The notes under the pieces: generated by a model
What the model saw: only the letters and a program-made list of their open reading frames with translations
What the model was told of the DNA's origin: nothing
The model's database searches: none
Assembly (NCBI RefSeq): GCF_933775445.1
Contig: NC_065878.1
Location: 14,581,395-14,645,394, forward strand
Length of the DNA stretch: 64,000 bases
Reading direction: 5' to 3'
Source of the DNA: Argentina anserina
Lineage: Eukaryota; Streptophyta; Magnoliopsida; Rosales; Rosaceae
Translations under genes and position numbers: made by a program
Shown here: piece after piece, positions 49,261 through 61,217 of the stretch
How positions within the stretch are numbered: the stretch's first letter is position 1
Layout of the letters: each line of letters opens with the position of its first letter

Positions 49261-51665
49261 AAGTCCTCCTTGAGGAAACTATCTCTTCAAGTCTTCCTCG
49301 AAGCAACATCCAACCTCTAAAGGCCTCACGCTTTTAGGAATTTGTTTCCCTATTTAAAGCTCTGCTTACTCGCATCTTAACGGTTAAGTATCAATAGGCA
49401 ACTCGCGAACAAACACGAAAGAAGGCTTGGTGTAATATCTTACATCTTTAAAGGGAAAAAATAATATATATTGTTTGCATTTTGAATAAAATGTTATTGA
49501 TCGGATGACTAATTAATAAAATGTGTATTAAGTTAAGTAAAGTTCATTTAGAAGCATATTTACATGTGGTGGATATTGGTAATAAAAGGACATCTGAAGA
49601 AGAAGAAATATTTACTAGTTGCTAAGAGAATTGATTTACTAATTAAATGGGTAAATGAATGATTAGATAATACAATGAATAAATAAAATAGGGAAAAGAT
49701 GGAGGTTAAGGGAGGTCGGTAGAGACCGACATTGGGGAAAATCTAAGATTGGGAGGACACACCGACTTTTTTTTTTTTTCTCTCGAAGCTTCTTTCCTTC
49801 CAGGAAGGGTACCGCCTGGCACCTCAACCAAAATGGCGGTGTCATCACCTGGCGGAAGGAATCATGATACCTAGCCCCATAGCTACCTTATCCTCCCCTC
49901 TATGAAGTCCATTCTTTAATTTCTCGGGAGGGGGGGGGGTTCATGGAAGTTAGGAGTCTTATAAATTTCTAGGTCGGGGTGTCACAATGGGGCAGACCAG
50001 GCGACCTACACGTCGGACCAAGTGAGGTTACAGTTCTTTCCCTCACCACAATCGTTAGATTCAGAAGTCAAGACAACACAATCACAATCAACTCACTCTC
50101 GTATACAAGTACTGGCACGCTTGTACTGTTTGAATTGAGAACGTTCGATTAGCTAAACTCACAGGGAGCACGAACATTTTGGCACGCACAGTGGAATGTG
50201 TTGAAAGCATTCTCTCATGAAGCACACAAATGTTCTACAAATAGATAAACATAAATAATTGATAATTAAGGGCTTGTTATTTAACAGTATAGCATGACTC
50301 ATATACCCATGTCAACCAATAGCAACATCCATAGATAACTATATTCTTCTCTATTTAGATATAATATAGGACAATTTATTGAACAAAACAAATAGAATTT
50401 ATTTAAGTTCAATGAACTTCTAAAATGGAAAAAGGGAACTCTGATTAGATTAAGATTAGATGAATTCAATTTAAATAATGTAAAGTTGGTTCTATTTTAT
50501 TAGTATAGAAATGGTTGCATGATATCTAATTGATAGAAACCTATATATATATAACTATATATAATTAGGAGTCATCCAAAAAACAGGAATCGAGTGATTA
50601 CTTCTTTGTTTAAATTTTCAATGGAACAACGAGCCCGATATGTTAGTAAAACATACATACATATGGAATATAACATAACATCAGCATAAATAGAACTCAC
50701 CCTAACTCCCGGCACCCCTGTCTAGGACTTCCGCTCTGCTCGCAATAGTTTTACAACTGGACGACACAGAAACTCTATTATGCCTACAGCCAGTACCAAT
50801 AATAACATTTACATAGAGGTGTCAGTATATTCAAGTATAAATAATTTAAATTAGAATAAACAATATAAAAAAGGAACAAAACAAAACGCAGAAATCAAAC
50901 AACCATAGAATTGCAGACACACATCAATCCCACGATAGACTTTCTTTATACCCTATATCCACATTTTATTACATTGTTACTTTCAGGTACAAAAAGAAAA
51001 GAAAAGAATAAACAGTCTAAAGATATTTTAAACCACTATCATCTAAAGTTCGTAGCAAAAAAGGAAACGAATGAATGACCATGCATTTATACATCACTCA
51101 CGAACATCTCACTCCACACACTAACACGAACGATAACTAAATGTCAAATTGCATTATATTCAAAATAAAACGGTAAGACGAACAATACCAGAAACACATA
51201 TCCATTAAAATAGTAAGTCAAAACAATATCAGATGCAAGCAATAGGTCCAAAATAGTCTCTCCCATATCAAAAAAAACACTTTACAAAAGTAGAACCGAG
51301 GTATATACAAACACAAGAGATAAACTACCTGATCACATCACAGCCTAACAAACCTGCAGATAGGAAAAATGACTTTTAATTAGTAAATCAATCAGTAAAC
51401 CAAAAACAAAACAGATGAACAATCAAATAGGAATGTAAAAAATCAACAAAATCAAAAGCAACAAAACCTATGAGCTAGATGAATCAAGAGTGCAAACACC
51501 CCGCCCACTTATACCTTTAAATGGTCACAAACGCACTCATAAAAATCAGCCAGATAAACATCATACAGAACCACTAATCAACCAAACAAAATCGCAAAAC
51601 AACAAATCCAAGAAAAGCACCTTAGTCTCTTAGTATTGAACTCTCATTTTTACTCTGATAGGGTA

Positions 51666-51670
<5 letters not shown>
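49261..51670. other. Retroelement debris, non-coding
   Basis: GGTCGGGGTGTCACA at 49972-49986 resembles an LTR terminus. TTTTGGCACGCACAGTGG near 50178 resembles the primer-binding site of the Gypsy-like element at 30134. No coding region was recognised; 50200-51670 is AT-rich and plain. Confidence 0.3.

Positions 51671-51671
<1 letters not shown>

Positions 51672-51737
<66 letters not shown>
51672..51737. repeat. (GA)n microsatellite
   Basis: About 32 GA units. Confidence 0.95.
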
Positions 51738-51740
<3 letters not shown>

Positions 51741-52491
51741 TACTTTGTAGAAAATACTCTTAGCGCCTATCAAACTTTGATTCACTACTTGTCAATTTCA
51801 CGGTTCAAGTACCTGTAAAATCTAAAATAGTTATTAACAATAATCATTCCTAGCCTCAAAAGTGAAAACCAATAGCAAAAACCCAAAAACTCCTTTACTA
51901 ACCGATCAAGAGCATTTGAAGCTGCCGGATCTGATCATCTATTTCCTCTCCAGAAAGACCGAACCAAACACCTCCGTCGATCAACTTATCCGATATCGAT
52001 TGGGATATTTAGCTCCTCATCTACCTTGTTTCCTCTCCTTCTCTATCCACGGCAGAATGGAGACCGGAAGAGAGATCTCTGCAATTGCTTTCTTCCCCAA
52101 TCAGAACAATGAAGGGCTTGATTCCCATTGAGCTGGAGCCTCGAGACAAAGAGAACCCGAATTCGTACTCAAGGAACTTCGATGGGTAGAGAGCAGCTTC
52201 AAGCCAACAATTTGATTCAGGAACAAATGAATTCGCTCGGTTATCTCCCTCCACCTCTCTCTATCTCCACTGTCGAAAGCTTTCGGTTATCAAAACAATC
52301 GCACACGACACCCCTCGTCTTTCTACCGAAGCTAAACAATTGTCACACAAATAAAAATTTTATCCATGCAGCCACACAAAACACCCGCGAGGCCCAACAA
52401 ATACACCCGGCCCAGAACCTCATGTAAACAATACCTCGCCGTGATGAGTAAAATCCACCCACTCTTAATAGTAGGGAAATTTTGTGAAGGC

Positions 52492-52495
<4 letters not shown>
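51738..52495. other. Unassigned region
   Basis: Short frames on both strands at 51862-52427 show no known domain. Nothing was supported. Confidence 0.25.
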
Positions 52496-52522
<27 letters not shown>

Positions 52523-52526
52523 ATCT

Positions 52527-52665
52527 TTATCCAGAGTGAAGCTTCACTCTGAAATTACATAGTGAAGTTTCAATTTTGGCACACTTTTCGGTCAAATTTT
52601 TTCACCACAAGCGATTCAATATTTAGGTATGTTATTCAAGATCATCTCTACAAAATTTAATACGT
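52527..52665. mobile_element. Single-arm remnant of MITE family B
   Basis: Matches the first ~140 bases of the element at 60111: ATCCAGAGTGAAGCTTCACT, TTTTGGCACACTTTTCGGTC, ATTCAAGATCATCTCTAC. It stops abruptly at AAAATTTAATACG. It follows a TA microsatellite (52496-52522), as the copy at 60111 does. Confidence 0.85.
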
Positions 52666-52984
52666 CGATATTATACTACACGTCGCCTAACTTTACAATT
52701 ATTTTCTTGTGTTTTAAAATGTTTTCACTTAAGTTGTTTTTACATGAATTAACCAGCGAAGTCGATCTTTTATCGTTGAATTGAGCCCCTTGGATTAGAG
52801 ACTAAAAGCTGATCTGGACCTTTGGTTCATGGCTTTAGAAAAGCCCAAACCTTTCTCTCTTGAACCTAAACCCGAGCCCATTCCTTGGCCCATTTTCTCT
52901 TTAATTTCTATTTTTCCCTCCTCTCATTTAGACTACGCATAGAGCATCGCTCTCTCTCCCACCAAACCAGACACTCTGTTCCAC

Positions 52985-53220
52985 CTAGGGGTCATCATTT
53001 AGCCCTTGGGCCTAAAAGCCCGTGGGCGGCCCATCGGCCCATAGGCCCTAAGTCCGGTCCGGCCCGTAAAAAAGCCCTCTCAAGCCCGGCCCTTAGGGTA
53101 TAGGGCAGGATAAGGGCGGAGGGTGTGAAGCCCAGCCCCGGCCCACGGCCCGGCCCATTAAAACCCGTAGGGCTTTAGCCCGGCCTAGCCCACTCAGCCC
53201 GGCCCTTAAGCTCTAAACTG
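52985..53220. repeat. GGCCC-rich subterminal repeats of a hAT element
   Basis: From CTAGGGGTCATC onward the sequence is packed with GCCCGGCCC, GGCCCATAGGCCC and AAAGCCC units on both strands. Such clusters mark the ends of one group of plant hAT elements, and a BED-type hAT transposase follows about 850 bases on. The matching right end was not found. Confidence 0.55.
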
Positions 53221-53275
53221 AGAGACAGAGACATATAATTGAATATGATGATTATGATCTATGATCTATGATCTA

Positions 53276-53650
53276 TCCTCTTATGAGTCTTATCCATCGT
53301 GTAACAAAAAGTTAACGTTTAGGGTAAATGACTAATAACTCAGGAGTCTTATACTCTTATCCATTGTGTAACAAAAAATTAACGTTAGACTAATAACTCA
53401 TAAATACCTCGCACTTATCAGTCTGATCCCATATTCTTCGCCTCTTCGGGTTCAACATCCAGATCTCTTCTTCAATACCCCTCTGAGTCTCTGACCCAAA
53501 CCTAGCCTCGCACAAAATAAATCATCTATCTTCAATCATTCGTGTTTCGCGTATCCTTCGCCCCATATTCTTCAACACCCAGAACTCTCTGAGTCTCTGA
53601 CCCAAACCTAGATCTTCCTCTCCTAAAACAAATCATCTTTCGCCAATAAT
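53276..53650. repeat. Short local duplications
   Basis: CTTATCCAT.GTGTAACAAAAA with TTAACGTT occurs twice (53286 and 53356). CTCTGAGTCTCTGACCCAAACC occurs twice (53481 and 53587) with similar flanks. They lie in the leader of the hAT transposase gene. Confidence 0.7.
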
Positions 53651-54064
53651 TCGCCGATGCTCCATCAAAAAGTTCTCTAATGAGTCTAATCCTTCGCAGC
53701 AGCGCACTAGGGAATGGGAGAATCTTGGTTTCACTAGGCTTGCTTTGTGCTCTGATTGCAACAGTTTGGCTGACTACGTCAAAGACCAAGGTCCTTTCTC
53801 CTCTTCCTCTCTCTCAGCTTTTGATTTCTAGATTGATGGACTTGTTCTTAAAATTTGTGTTTCGTCTGATTTGATGATTACAGTATCCAATTGGAGCTTT
53901 GGGTGTTTGAGATTAGTATTGATTGGTAAAGATGGACTTGGAAACCAAGATGATCCATTGCTGCTTAATCGGGTATTCTTCTTTGGGAAATGGCAATCTT
54001 ATTCAAGTATCTCTGAACTCTTGACTTTTTTTTAATTGTTTGGTTTTGGTAGTTGCATTTAGCT

Positions 54065-56157
54065 ATGATGGATACAGTTAATAAGGAAACTGTGGAAACA
54101 TCCTCGGTTCCCCCAAATACTGGTAGACAAGCTAGTGATGTTTGGAATTATTTTGAGAAGGTTGAAAAAATGGTAAACAATTTAAAAGTTCTGAAAGCTA
54201 AGTGTGGTATTTGTGGTAGTTTGCTTGCTCGTGGGGGTAGTAATGGAACGAATCATTTGAAACGACATATTAGAAAGCATGCTGTGGCAAGTAGTCAAAC
54301 TCAGGATGTTAGAACGCAAATGCAAATAGGTATAAATGCTGCTGGAAATATATCAAATTTTCGATATGATAAAAATGTTGCTCGGAAAGAAATTGTGGAT
54401 TTTATAATTAGAGCTGAATTACCTTTTACATTTGTTGAAAAGCATGATTTTATTGGCATGATTCAAAGATCATTTGCTCCTCAATTTACTGGAATTTCAG
54501 CCTCTACATGTAAAAGGAATGTGATGAAACGTTTTGGGACTAGTAAAGCTGAGCTACTTAATTTTTTTCAAAATTTTGATGGAAAAGTTTGTCTCACTTC
54601 TGATGTTTGGTCCTCACGACAAAAGATGGGGTATATGTCTCTCACTGCACATTTCATAGACAAAGATTGGTCTTTGAACAAAAGAATTATTTCTTTTAAA
54701 ATGATTGAGTATCCACATTCTGGAGAAATACTTACACAACATATATATGAAGAACTGATTACTTGGCATATTCATGAAAAAGTTTTCTCCATATCATTAG
54801 ACAATGCTTCAAATAATGATGTACTTGTACAATTACTTCCAGATTATCTTATGCTTGCATCAGTGCCTAAACAATTGTTTCATGTGCGTTGTTGTGCTCA
54901 TATCCTTAATTTGATTGTGCAAGATGGGCTAAATATTTTATCTCCATCAATTGAGAAAATAACCACCATAGTGCGTAGCATGAATTCCTCTAATAAGAGA
55001 CATGAAGTATGGGTACAAGCTTGTGCTGATTTAGATTATGGAAAGAAAAATATTGACAATGATGTTCCTCATAGGTGGAATTCCACATATGATCTTTTAC
55101 TTTTAGCTCTGAAATACAAAGCTCCATTGCATAGATATGTGCAAAAAGTAAATGAATCTCATTCTTGTAATTTAGCTTATCCAATTGAACAAGATTGGTT
55201 GATTGTTGAACTTACTTGCGGTTTTCTTGCCATTTTTAACTCTTCTACAAAATTTGTTGTGGTGTTTATTCACCTACTTCTAGTAGAGTTATAAATTGTC
55301 TAGTTGATATTTACCAAACATTTGCTGCATATTCTCATCTCAATATTTTCAAAGCTGCTTTAGAGGCAATGAAAACAAAATTTGATAAGTATTGGTCTAA
55401 GTTTCCGATGGTTTTTTGTCTTGCTACTATCATGGATCCTAGATTCAAGTTATTAGCAATTGAAGAGTGGCTGAAGTGTTTTGGTCTTCAGCCATTAGAA
55501 ATTGATGCAAGAATGACATCCATTAAGACTTTGTTGCAGCAATATTATGATATCTATAAGAGGAATGTAGTTCCTAGTGTTGCATCTAGTTTACCTAGTG
55601 ATGGAGTCCCTACTCCTTTGGAAACCACGTCTGCATCTATAACAATTCCTAGGGTTCAAAATTTTTCCATGCAAAGGTTGAAAAGGGCTAGAGTATCATC
55701 TAGTTCATCCACTAACTCTTCTGATTTACAAGTGTATCTTGATTTAGCAACAATTGAGGTGGATGATGATAATCAATTCAATGTTTTGGGATGGTGGAAG
55801 ACAAATCACACATTGTACCCTATTCTTTCACTTATGGCTCGTGACCTATTAAGTGTACCAGCTTCAACAGTTGCATCAGAAGCTGCATTTAGTGCAGGTG
55901 GTCGAGTTGTTTCAGAAAAGAGAGCTGCTCTAAGTCCAAATACCATAGAAGCTTTAGTCTGTTTGAAGGATTGGAGCTTGGAAAGTACAAGAAAGCAAGA
56001 AGCAGCACGAGAAGAGGAATGTGCTGAAGAACTAATGAATGCAAAGGCTGCAAGACCAGATTGGATGATTGATAGTGATGATATTGGTGAAGATGCTAGT
56101 GAAGATGATGGGGAAATTGAGAATGGAATTGAAAGTGCTTTTATTGGAGTCCCTTAG
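54065..56157 (+). pseudogene. hAT transposase (BED-finger type), one frameshift
   Basis: Frame 1 runs 54065-55294 and frame 2 continues to 56157; a 1-base deletion near 55255-55262 switches them. Domains in order: BED zinc finger with CGICG and HLKRHIRKH (residues about 50-80), the RNase H-like core with LTSDVWSSRQKMGYMSLTAH and CCAHILNLIVQDGL, and a WNSTYDLLLLAL segment. After the shift come the hAT-specific TKFDKYWSKFPMVFCLATIMD region and a dimerisation domain with LSVPASTVASEAAFSAGG. The tail is acidic. This is the Ac/RICESLEEPER type, which is different from the transposase at 40007. Acceptor-like GGTAG before 54053 suggests a spliced leader. A single shift could also be a sequencing error. 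It could be a transposon copy or a domesticated gene; the GGCCC repeats upstream favour a transposon. Confidence 0.88.
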
Positions 56158-59100
56158 TTACTTATCTGATTTAGTAACCATGTGCCTTTTTTGTGTTTTG
56201 GGTTACAAGGCTTGGTTACTTATCAAGTCTCTAGACTTGTTACTTTTTTGTGTTAAGGACTACAAGGCTATTATGACTACAAGGCTCATGAACATTTTGA
56301 GTCTCTAAATTTCTAACCAGCGTTGACATATATACTAATTCTCAAACATTAGTACCTGCTACTGAGCTTTTGTTGTAACATATATTGAATGAATTTATGA
56401 TTAATCTTTTTACATATACTTAATCCATCTTTGTGTTTCTGCTCAACTGTGTTTCATTAACAGTTTGTAAGATTAGAGTATATGTGTTGCTTGGACTCTT
56501 ATTGATACTCTTTTCTTACTTGTACTCATATGTTGCCTTATTTGCATTGCAGATCATGAGTATGACTGTCTGAGAATGTGATTCCAGGTGAGAATGACCC
56601 TTTGCCTTTAAAAAACTACAAATTGTTGAAAGCTGGACTACTTATTTGGTCTTGGTGCATATGTCTAAACTCTAAAGTTCATAATTCAAACTCATTTTAT
56701 GTTGATTTATTAATTCCTACTTATAACTTAATCAATGGTGGTTATGTTTTTATTATTATCATGATGACTAATTCCTACTTGATGTTTATTTTGTTTTTGC
56801 AGAACAAACTTTTGCTTCATGAGTATGGAATCAACAGGGAAGGGTTTCATTTGCTCATAGTAAAGTTATATTGTTAGTCCGGCTCATAGTAAACTTTTGC
56901 TTCATGAGTATGGAATCCGGCCATGGATTCGAACTCCGGCGATCTTCTCTGTTATTTCTTAGGTAAGTTTATTTCTTATTCAAATACCCAATTCAATTCC
57001 ATCATTAATTTCTTGAATTGAATCCTAATTTGTCTTTCCTCTCTTCTCTATCTCTTTCCTACCGAGAACCTGAACTCCGGCCCTTCTTTCCTCATCTCTA
57101 TGTTGATGAGATGGAAACCTGGAGACTTGGGAGGAGTTATGTGAAGATGTTGAGCCTTTGGAGAAGCGTTGGAGCAAGCCAACAAATCCAGTTCAAGGCT
57201 AGGAATGTCGTCTGCTATCACTTCAACATTTTGATTCACTGGAGGTAGTAATCATTCTTCCTTTATCTCTGTTTGATCGATTTGGTATTTCTAGAGTTGG
57301 TGTGGAGCTTGCATTTGTATTCTATATTGATTTTAGGACTGATCGCAATTGCTTCCTCCATTGGAGGCCGATCGTGTAAATCTTTGGGTTTTAACTTTTA
57401 CAAACTAACTTTTTCACTTTTTACTGATCATGTGAAATACTCTTCTGCCCCTAGTAGAGAGTTACTATTTAACTTTTACTATTTTACAATTTCACCATAT
57501 GTTAAGTTGACTATTTACTTAATGGTTTATACTATTTTACTTTTAACTAAAGGTAACTTAGTGAAAAATGTTATTGTAACTTGGTGATGAATATTGAACG
57601 ATAGTTCTTATTTCTACCCGGTTTTGAAATTGAGAACTCTTTTAACTTAAATATGTCAGTAATTTAATTAATCGTTGATATGGTTCTGAGTGTCTTTAGT
57701 AACCTTAAAGTGTGTTTAGTATCATTCGACAACTAAAGTTAGATTATTTTCAGGTTATCCAGGAATTTGTCGATAAAAGGTCAAACAAAGTCAACAACAT
57801 AGTTAATTCCTTGTCAAACCAGGAAATACTATGTCAACAGAAAGTCAACCTTTGACTTTCCTGGTCAAACTAGAAAATGAGATCGAGTAAACTATTTACG
57901 ACATTTGGATTTGAGATTGACTCTTCTACATTTAGTTGGAATTCAGAAGTGGTGTTACAAGAGCCGTTCGATCTTTGTAACAGCAGCAAGATTGGAGTGG
58001 GAGTATACATTATGAATTTGAGATTATGCACGTCATTACAGGTAAGGGAGTTAATCCTCACATGTTGCTTTGGCCAAATATATGAAATTCATAGTCTAAG
58101 CCTCAGGATTGAATTTTATTGAATTATTATTAATGCATTAAATTCTTGTGAAAACCCGAGACTAAACAATTTTTTAAAATATTATTATTTTCGAGTGTTA
58201 TAGACCTGAGAGTAATGAGGTTCTAGGATACCAGTCCATAACCCATCAGTGTTGAAACCGTAAAACCTCCAGAGGGGCAATGTCTTGTTACCATTATACC
58301 TTGCATGCTATACTTTTATTTTAGGGTATTGTCTTAAATGGACACTCTCGCTCATTTATTGTTTTTAACGATAAGTGTGATTGACCTCGACTTGAGAGAT
58401 GACTTGATCGCCTCCTAGTCATTAGGTTCGGTCATGTATTCCTATTATATTTATTATAATCCTATGAAAATAGATCCTTAATGTTTTAGCATTGTTTTTA
58501 GAATAATGTTTTCCTCTAAGATATTAAATTACCCTCAATGATTTATAAAAACTTGTTTGATATCCTTATCTAGATTTGGTTTTCAAACTCATGGGTGGGC
58601 TGACCCCTATGGGGCAAGTGAGAACGACGCTCACCCCTATTATAGTGTTTTGCAGGTTATGATCAATATTTATGAGCTAGGAGTATTTTTAGATTCATCG
58701 TTCGTTTATGTCTTCGTGCTTATCTTCTTAGCATTTGTATCTTTTATTTTTAAGTAAAGTTTCACCAATATTATTTTTAGAATACTTGTTACATTTGTAA
58801 TTTTTATTCTTTCTTTAGGTTGTTGTTGTTGTTATCCATTGCTAGGGAGCCGTTTGCATTTTGCAACTAGCTACTTCGAATAAACGGTTCTATCTGTCTC
58901 CTCCAATCCTCCAAGAGTGGTTCGACCAAATCAAGGTGGGCCATTGTTTATCTGTTGGGGAAGAAAACAAAGTCGAGAAAAAGTTGTTGCCATGGCTATG
59001 CTTTTGTTATGGGTTTTGTTTAGTGGGAATGCTGGATAATTAGGATCATAATGTTATCAAGTGACATTTGGCAACCAATTAGAATCAGTGGAGAGTCTCC

Positions 59101-59762
59101 ACTGAGATCAACTTACTACTGCTCATAATAATACAGAGATGCCCGACAGCCGCCCATGAGGTGATTGAGGTCGCATTCTATTATTTCTATACATGATTTT
59201 TCTACTATTACATTCCATATAAGCTCTGTTATTAATTAATTTTGTAGTACGAGGGATCTCTTCGTTGACGTTTTCGTAAAACTTCATGTATTGATATATT
59301 AGTATCACATTTGTATCAATATCTCAAAATTTATATATACTAGTCTGCGATGCACATGTTATTTATAATCGTATCCGTACATCACACTAATTATTTGTTA
59401 ATAGAAAAAAATGGTCAAAGTCATTTGTAATTTTTTCATTAAAATATAATTTTTTATGTAATTGTGTTTAATACGAAAAGTATTTGTAGGTTAATAGTTT
59501 TATAAGATATTATTATTTTCTTTATCTTTTACAGTTTTCAACCTCCTTGATATATTTTATTTTGGCAAATCACATCTTCACATGGACAATATAGAGAGTT
59601 CAATTTTTTGGTGAAGATTTTGACACCAAAGCCTGACTTCCAGTTATAGTACAGTTATAGTAGTGGAGATTTTGGCAAATCACATCTTCACATGGGCAAT
59701 ATAAAGAGTTCAATTTTTTTGTGTGAAACTATTGACACTAAAGTCTGACTTCCAGTTATAGT

Positions 59763-59764
<2 letters not shown>
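56158..59764. other. Non-coding or unassigned region after the hAT gene
   Basis: Short frames at 57018-57248 and 58861-59043 look faintly coding but match no family I know. An 83-base block (GGCAAATCACATCTTCACAT) is duplicated at 59563-59650 and 59670-59760 next to a TA repeat. No right end of the hAT element was recognised. Confidence 0.3.

Positions 59765-59796
<32 letters not shown>
59765..59796. repeat. (TA)n microsatellite
   Basis: About 16 TA units at the left flank of the second family A MITE. Confidence 0.95.
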
Positions 59797-59800
<4 letters not shown>

Positions 59801-60098
59801 CTTCTGGTGCAGATGTCCACACTGTGCAGATTCGGCATTTTCGGCGCCGGCATGCCGCAACGGTGGGGCGGACCACGACAACTATACTCCCCACCTCTCG
59901 GCGGTCCCGTCTGTGTCATTCTTGCCGGAATATGCAAAATTTAATTTTTTTGGGATAAATTCTAGCGATTTCGCTATTTCGGCTGCCGTGGGTCCGCCGG
60001 GAGGTGGGAAGTATGGTTGTCGTTGTCCGCCCCGCCGTTGCGGTCTGCCATCGTCGAAAAGGCTAAATTCGTACGGTGCGGACGTCCGCACCTGAAAA
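59797..60098. mobile_element. Foldback MITE, family A, copy 2
   Basis: GC-rich with inverted arms of about 120 bases. It shares CCCGTCTGTG, GCAACGG.GGGGCGGACCAC and GATTCGGC-type blocks with the insert at 7342-7663. The right end carries the palindrome GGTGCGGACGTCCGCACC. TA repeats lie on both sides. Confidence 0.8.
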
Positions 60099-60110
60099 TC
60101 ATATATATAT

Positions 60111-60867
60111 AGTCCCTATCCAGAGTGAAGCTTCACTCTGAAATTACATAGTGAAGCTTCAATTTTGGCACATTTTTCGGTCAATTTTTTTCACCATAAT
60201 CGATTCAATATTGAGGTATGTTATTCAAGATCATCTCTATAAAATTTCATCCAATTCGGACATCGTTAAGGTATTGAAATTAGATTAAATCAATGAATGA
60301 ATTAAAACTGTTCACGTGAACTATTCATGTAAATCTCAATTTTGAAAGCTCAAACCATTGTCAAATTGGATGAAACTTTGTAGAGATGATCTTGAATACC
60401 ATACTTAAATATTGAATCGCTTATAGTGAAAAAAATTGACCGAAAAGTGTGCTAAAATTGGAACTTCATTCTGTAATTCCAGAGTGAAGCTTCACTCTGA
60501 AATTACAGAGTGAAGTTCTAATTTTGGCACACTTTTCGGTCAAATTTTTTCACCATAAGTGATTCAATATTTAGGTATGTTATTCAAGATCATCTCTACA
60601 AAATTTCATCCAATTCAGACATCGTTAATGTATTGAAATTAGATTAAATCAATGAATGAATTAAAACTGTTTAACGTGAACCGTTCGTGTAAATCTCAAT
60701 TTTGAAAGCTCAAATCATTGTCAAATTGGATGAAACTTTGTAGAGATGATCTTGAATAACATACCTAAATATTGAATTGCTTATGGTGAAAAAATTTGAC
60801 CGAAAAGTGTGTCAAAATTAGAACTTCACTCTATAATTTCAGAGTGAATGTTCACTCTGGATAGGGA

Positions 60868-60869
<2 letters not shown>
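60111..60869. mobile_element. MITE family B, head-to-tail dimer
   Basis: Starts AGTCCCTATCCAGAGTGAAG and ends CACTCTGGATAGGGACT, terminal inverted repeats set in TA repeats. It consists of two units of about 380 bases, each itself a palindrome (arms with TTCGGTCAAT and ATTGACCGAA types). They are joined at the 20-base perfect palindrome CAGAGTGAAGCTTCACTCTG near 60480-60499. No coding capacity. Confidence 0.85.

Positions 60870-60923
<54 letters not shown>
60870..60923. repeat. (TA)n microsatellite
   Basis: About 26 TA units at the right flank of the family B dimer. Confidence 0.95.
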
Positions 60924-60927
<4 letters not shown>

Positions 60928-61217
60928 GATTATTATTTGGTGTACATTTGTGTTATGATTTGAAAGATGAGAATGCGAACAATATGGGGAGCTGATCCAT
61001 ATTATATTCCTCCAAATACCTTATAAAAACAAGGTTATCCATTGCCCATAGTTTCGCTCACAACTCTCACACTCCTGTACTGCGAGAGAAACAGACCTCC
61101 CATTTCGAAGCTTGTTCACTTTGACTTGGATTCTCATCCCCTGCAAGTTACAAAAGCTCAGGCGTCTTTACAACACAGAAAGTGATACAGAGCTCCATAC
61201 CATAGCATCATTCATTG

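Noticed and set aside
53680..53874. Short frame with a hydrophobic segment before the BED-type transposase
   Set aside because: It lies in the transposon leader next to local duplications; no family match.
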